Assembly (NCBI GenBank): GCA_023262195.1
Contig: JALRDM010000245.1
Span: 1-7,415 of the forward strand
DNA length: 7,415 nucleotides
Source of the DNA: Salibacteraceae bacterium
GTDB taxonomy: Bacteria > Bacteroidota > Bacteroidia > Flavobacteriales_G > Salibacteraceae
Direction of reading: 5' to 3'
The notes under the pieces are model-generated. The model did no database searches, was not told the origin of the DNA, and was given only the letters and a program-made list of their open reading frames with translations. A program made the translations under genes and the position numbers. Positions within the stretch are counted from its first letter, which is position 1. Each line of letters starts with the position of its first letter. Below are positions 6,053 to 7,415 of the stretch, piece by piece.

Positions 6053-6607
6053 ATGGAATCACGCCAGCTTCTATCTCACCATGCGCTAAACAAAACGCTC
6101 GACCGGCTTGCATATCAAGTATTTGAGCAGCACATTGAGCCCAATGATCTTGCTATTATCGCCTTGCAGCCCCGAGGTGTGTATTTGGGAAGAAGGATAC
6201 TTGAGCGCCTCAAAGGCCTCTATAAAACGGACTCCATTAGCTATGGAGAACTGGACATCACCTTTCACAGAGATGACTTCCGAAGACGTGACGAACTGTT
6301 GGTTCCGGCACGCACCAATCTTGAGTTTAGCATTGAAGGCAGGCAAATCGTGCTTATTGATGATGTGCTATATACTGGGAGAACCGTTCGGGCAGGACTG
6401 GACGCCATGCTTGATTTTGGAAGGCCTGCAAATGTTGAACTCATGGCTTTGATCGACCGTAGGTTTAGCAGAGAATTACCCGTTCAGCCTGATTACACCG
6501 GTAGAGTAGTGGATGTGGTGACCGATGAAACCGTCAAGGTCAATTGGAGTGATGATGACCAGAATAATGAAGTAATACTATACGGATCAAATAAAACCAA
6601 TGACTAA
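6053..6607 (+). CDS. pyrR: PyrR-like bifunctional regulator / uracil phosphoribosyltransferase
   Basis: The 184-residue protein matches PyrR over its full length (the Bacillus subtilis protein is about 180). Type I phosphoribosyltransferase features are clear: QPRGVYLGRR (39-48), ELDITFHRDD (66-75), and the PRPP-binding motif IVLIDDVLYTGRTVRAG (99-115), with the acidic pair Asp103/Asp104. RELPVQPDY (140-148) is the PyrR-specific segment. PyrR converts uracil and PRPP to UMP and, in Firmicutes, binds pyr mRNA to cause attenuation when UMP is high. Against my memory of the B. subtilis protein, residues linked to RNA binding differ here (Asp17 for Thr18, Tyr21 for His22, Gln145 for Arg146), while Arg140 matches Arg141. 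So the enzyme activity is well supported and RNA regulation is uncertain. It overlaps pyrB by 8 nt, as expected for a coupled pyrimidine operon. Confidence 0.93.
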   Translation: MESRQLLSHHALNKTLDRLAYQVFEQHIEPNDLAIIALQPRGVYLGRRILERLKGLYKTDSISYGELDITFHRDDFRRRDELLVPARTNLEFSIEGRQIVLIDDVLYTGRTVRAGLDAMLDFGRPANVELMALIDRRFSRELPVQPDYTGRVVDVVTDETVKVNWSDDDQNNEVILYGSNKTND

Positions 6608-7415
6608 GCTTAGTACGAAACATCTGCTCGGAATTAAGAACATCACTCGTGAGGATATTGATCTAATTTTTTCGACAGCAGATAATTTCAAGCAAGTCAT
6701 CAACAGACCGATTAAAAAGGTTCCATCACTGAGGGATGTGACCATTGCCAATATTTTCTTTGAAAATTCTACCCGCACGAAATTGTCTTTTGAGCTGGCA
6801 GAAAAACGCCTGTCGGCTGATGTCATCAATTTTTCAGCATCAAGTTCATCGGTAAAGAAAGGAGAGTCGTTGGTTGATACGGTCAATAACATCTTGGCTA
6901 TGAAGGTTGATATGGTGGTGATGCGCCACCCAAACCCTGGTGCTCACATGTTTTTAGCCAAACGCGTTGACTGCAATATCATTAATGCTGGCGATGGTGC
7001 ACATGAGCACCCAACGCAAGCCATTCTTGATGCCTATTCACTAAGGGAGCGCCTGGGATCGTTGGAAGGAAAGAATATTTTGATTGTGGGGGATATCCTC
7101 CACTCCAGGGTAGCTCTATCGAATATTTTTTGTCTGCAAAAACTTGGAGCCAATGTTGCCGTATGCGGACCTGCCACACTTATTCCAAAGCACATTGAGC
7201 AATTAGGGGTGAAAGTGTTTTTCCATTTGAAAAAAGCTCTCGAGTGGTGCGATGTAGCTAACATGCTCAGAATTCAACTCGAACGTCAAGACATAGAATA
7301 TTTTCCATCGATTAGAGAATACACTATGCAATATGGCCTCAATCGAGCAATGCTTGATGAGGTCGGAAAAGACATCGTTATCATGCATCCAGGACCGATC
7401 AATAGAGGTGTGGAA
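6600..7415 (+). CDS. pyrB: Aspartate carbamoyltransferase catalytic chain (3' end outside window)
   Basis: This enzyme joins carbamoyl phosphate and aspartate to form N-carbamoyl-aspartate, the committed step of pyrimidine synthesis in the cytoplasm. The frame runs 272 codons from ATG 6600 to the window edge without a stop; the family is about 305-310 residues, so roughly 35 are missing. Hallmarks are in order: STRT at 57-60 (carbamoyl-phosphate binding), the mobile-loop lysines Lys86/Lys87 before GES, RHPNPGAH at 109-116, HEHPTQ at 135-140, GDILHSRVALSN at 164-175, LRIQLERQ at 223-230 (Arg224 and Gln226 for aspartate binding) and HPGPINRGVE at 263-272. All visible key residues are present, so it should be active. 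The ATG lies within the last codons of pyrR (8-nt overlap), so translation is probably coupled. Confidence 0.96.
   Translation, partial: MTKLSTKHLLGIKNITREDIDLIFSTADNFKQVINRPIKKVPSLRDVTIANIFFENSTRTKLSFELAEKRLSADVINFSASSSSVKKGESLVDTVNNILAMKVDMVVMRHPNPGAHMFLAKRVDCNIINAGDGAHEHPTQAILDAYSLRERLGSLEGKNILIVGDILHSRVALSNIFCLQKLGANVAVCGPATLIPKHIEQLGVKVFFHLKKALEWCDVANMLRIQLERQDIEYFPSIREYTMQYGLNRAMLDEVGKDIVIMHPGPINRGVE

Noticed and set aside
6108..6452. 114-codon + strand open frame inside pyrR
   Set aside because: It lies in another frame wholly within a well-supported gene and shows no family motifs.
7034..7264. Antisense open frames over pyrB, here and at 6587-6892, 6982-7179 and 7203-7388
   Set aside because: They are opposite conserved pyrB sequence and show no domains, start signals or promoter boxes.

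Overview
This window looks like part of a Bacteroidota chromosome, probably order Flavobacteriales. Three things point there. The two intergenic regions carry -7 boxes of the form TAnnTTTG (TACATTTG and TATATTTG), which is the promoter type of that phylum. No clear Shine-Dalgarno sequence was noticed upstream of the starts examined. The predicted lipoprotein signal peptides and the protein families also fit. The genus cannot be fixed from the sequence alone. All genes are on the + strand, and no RNA gene, mobile element or CRISPR array was seen.

Region 1 (2-3644) is a tightly packed gene run, probably one operon whose promoter lies before the window. It contains the 3' part of a large membrane-anchored protein with an Ig-like domain, a predicted lipoprotein/outer-membrane beta-barrel-like protein of unknown function, an alpha/beta-hydrolase lipoprotein, and a Ste24-type M48 integral-membrane metalloprotease. 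Junctions are a 14-nt overlap, a 1-nt gap and a 1-nt overlap (TAATG), so translation is probably coupled. The theme is the cell envelope.

Region 2 (3645-6020) is a separate transcription unit for ribosomal protein S1. It has a well-formed promoter, a leader of about 85 nt containing two clear hairpins, a 718-residue S1 with six S1 domains and an unusual Lys/Ala/Glu-rich N-terminal extension of about 120 residues, and a strong intrinsic terminator.

Region 3 (6021-7415) starts a pyrimidine synthesis unit. A promoter lies almost on top of the start codon of pyrR, which overlaps pyrB (aspartate carbamoyltransferase) by 8 nt. pyrB runs off the window end with about 35 residues missing.

Most of the window is housekeeping. 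The points most worth a second look are the structured rpsA leader, the repeat-built N-terminal extension of S1, and the pyrR gene. That gene seems to have almost no leader, and its protein differs from Bacillus PyrR at positions linked to RNA binding. No convincing new multi-gene system was found.
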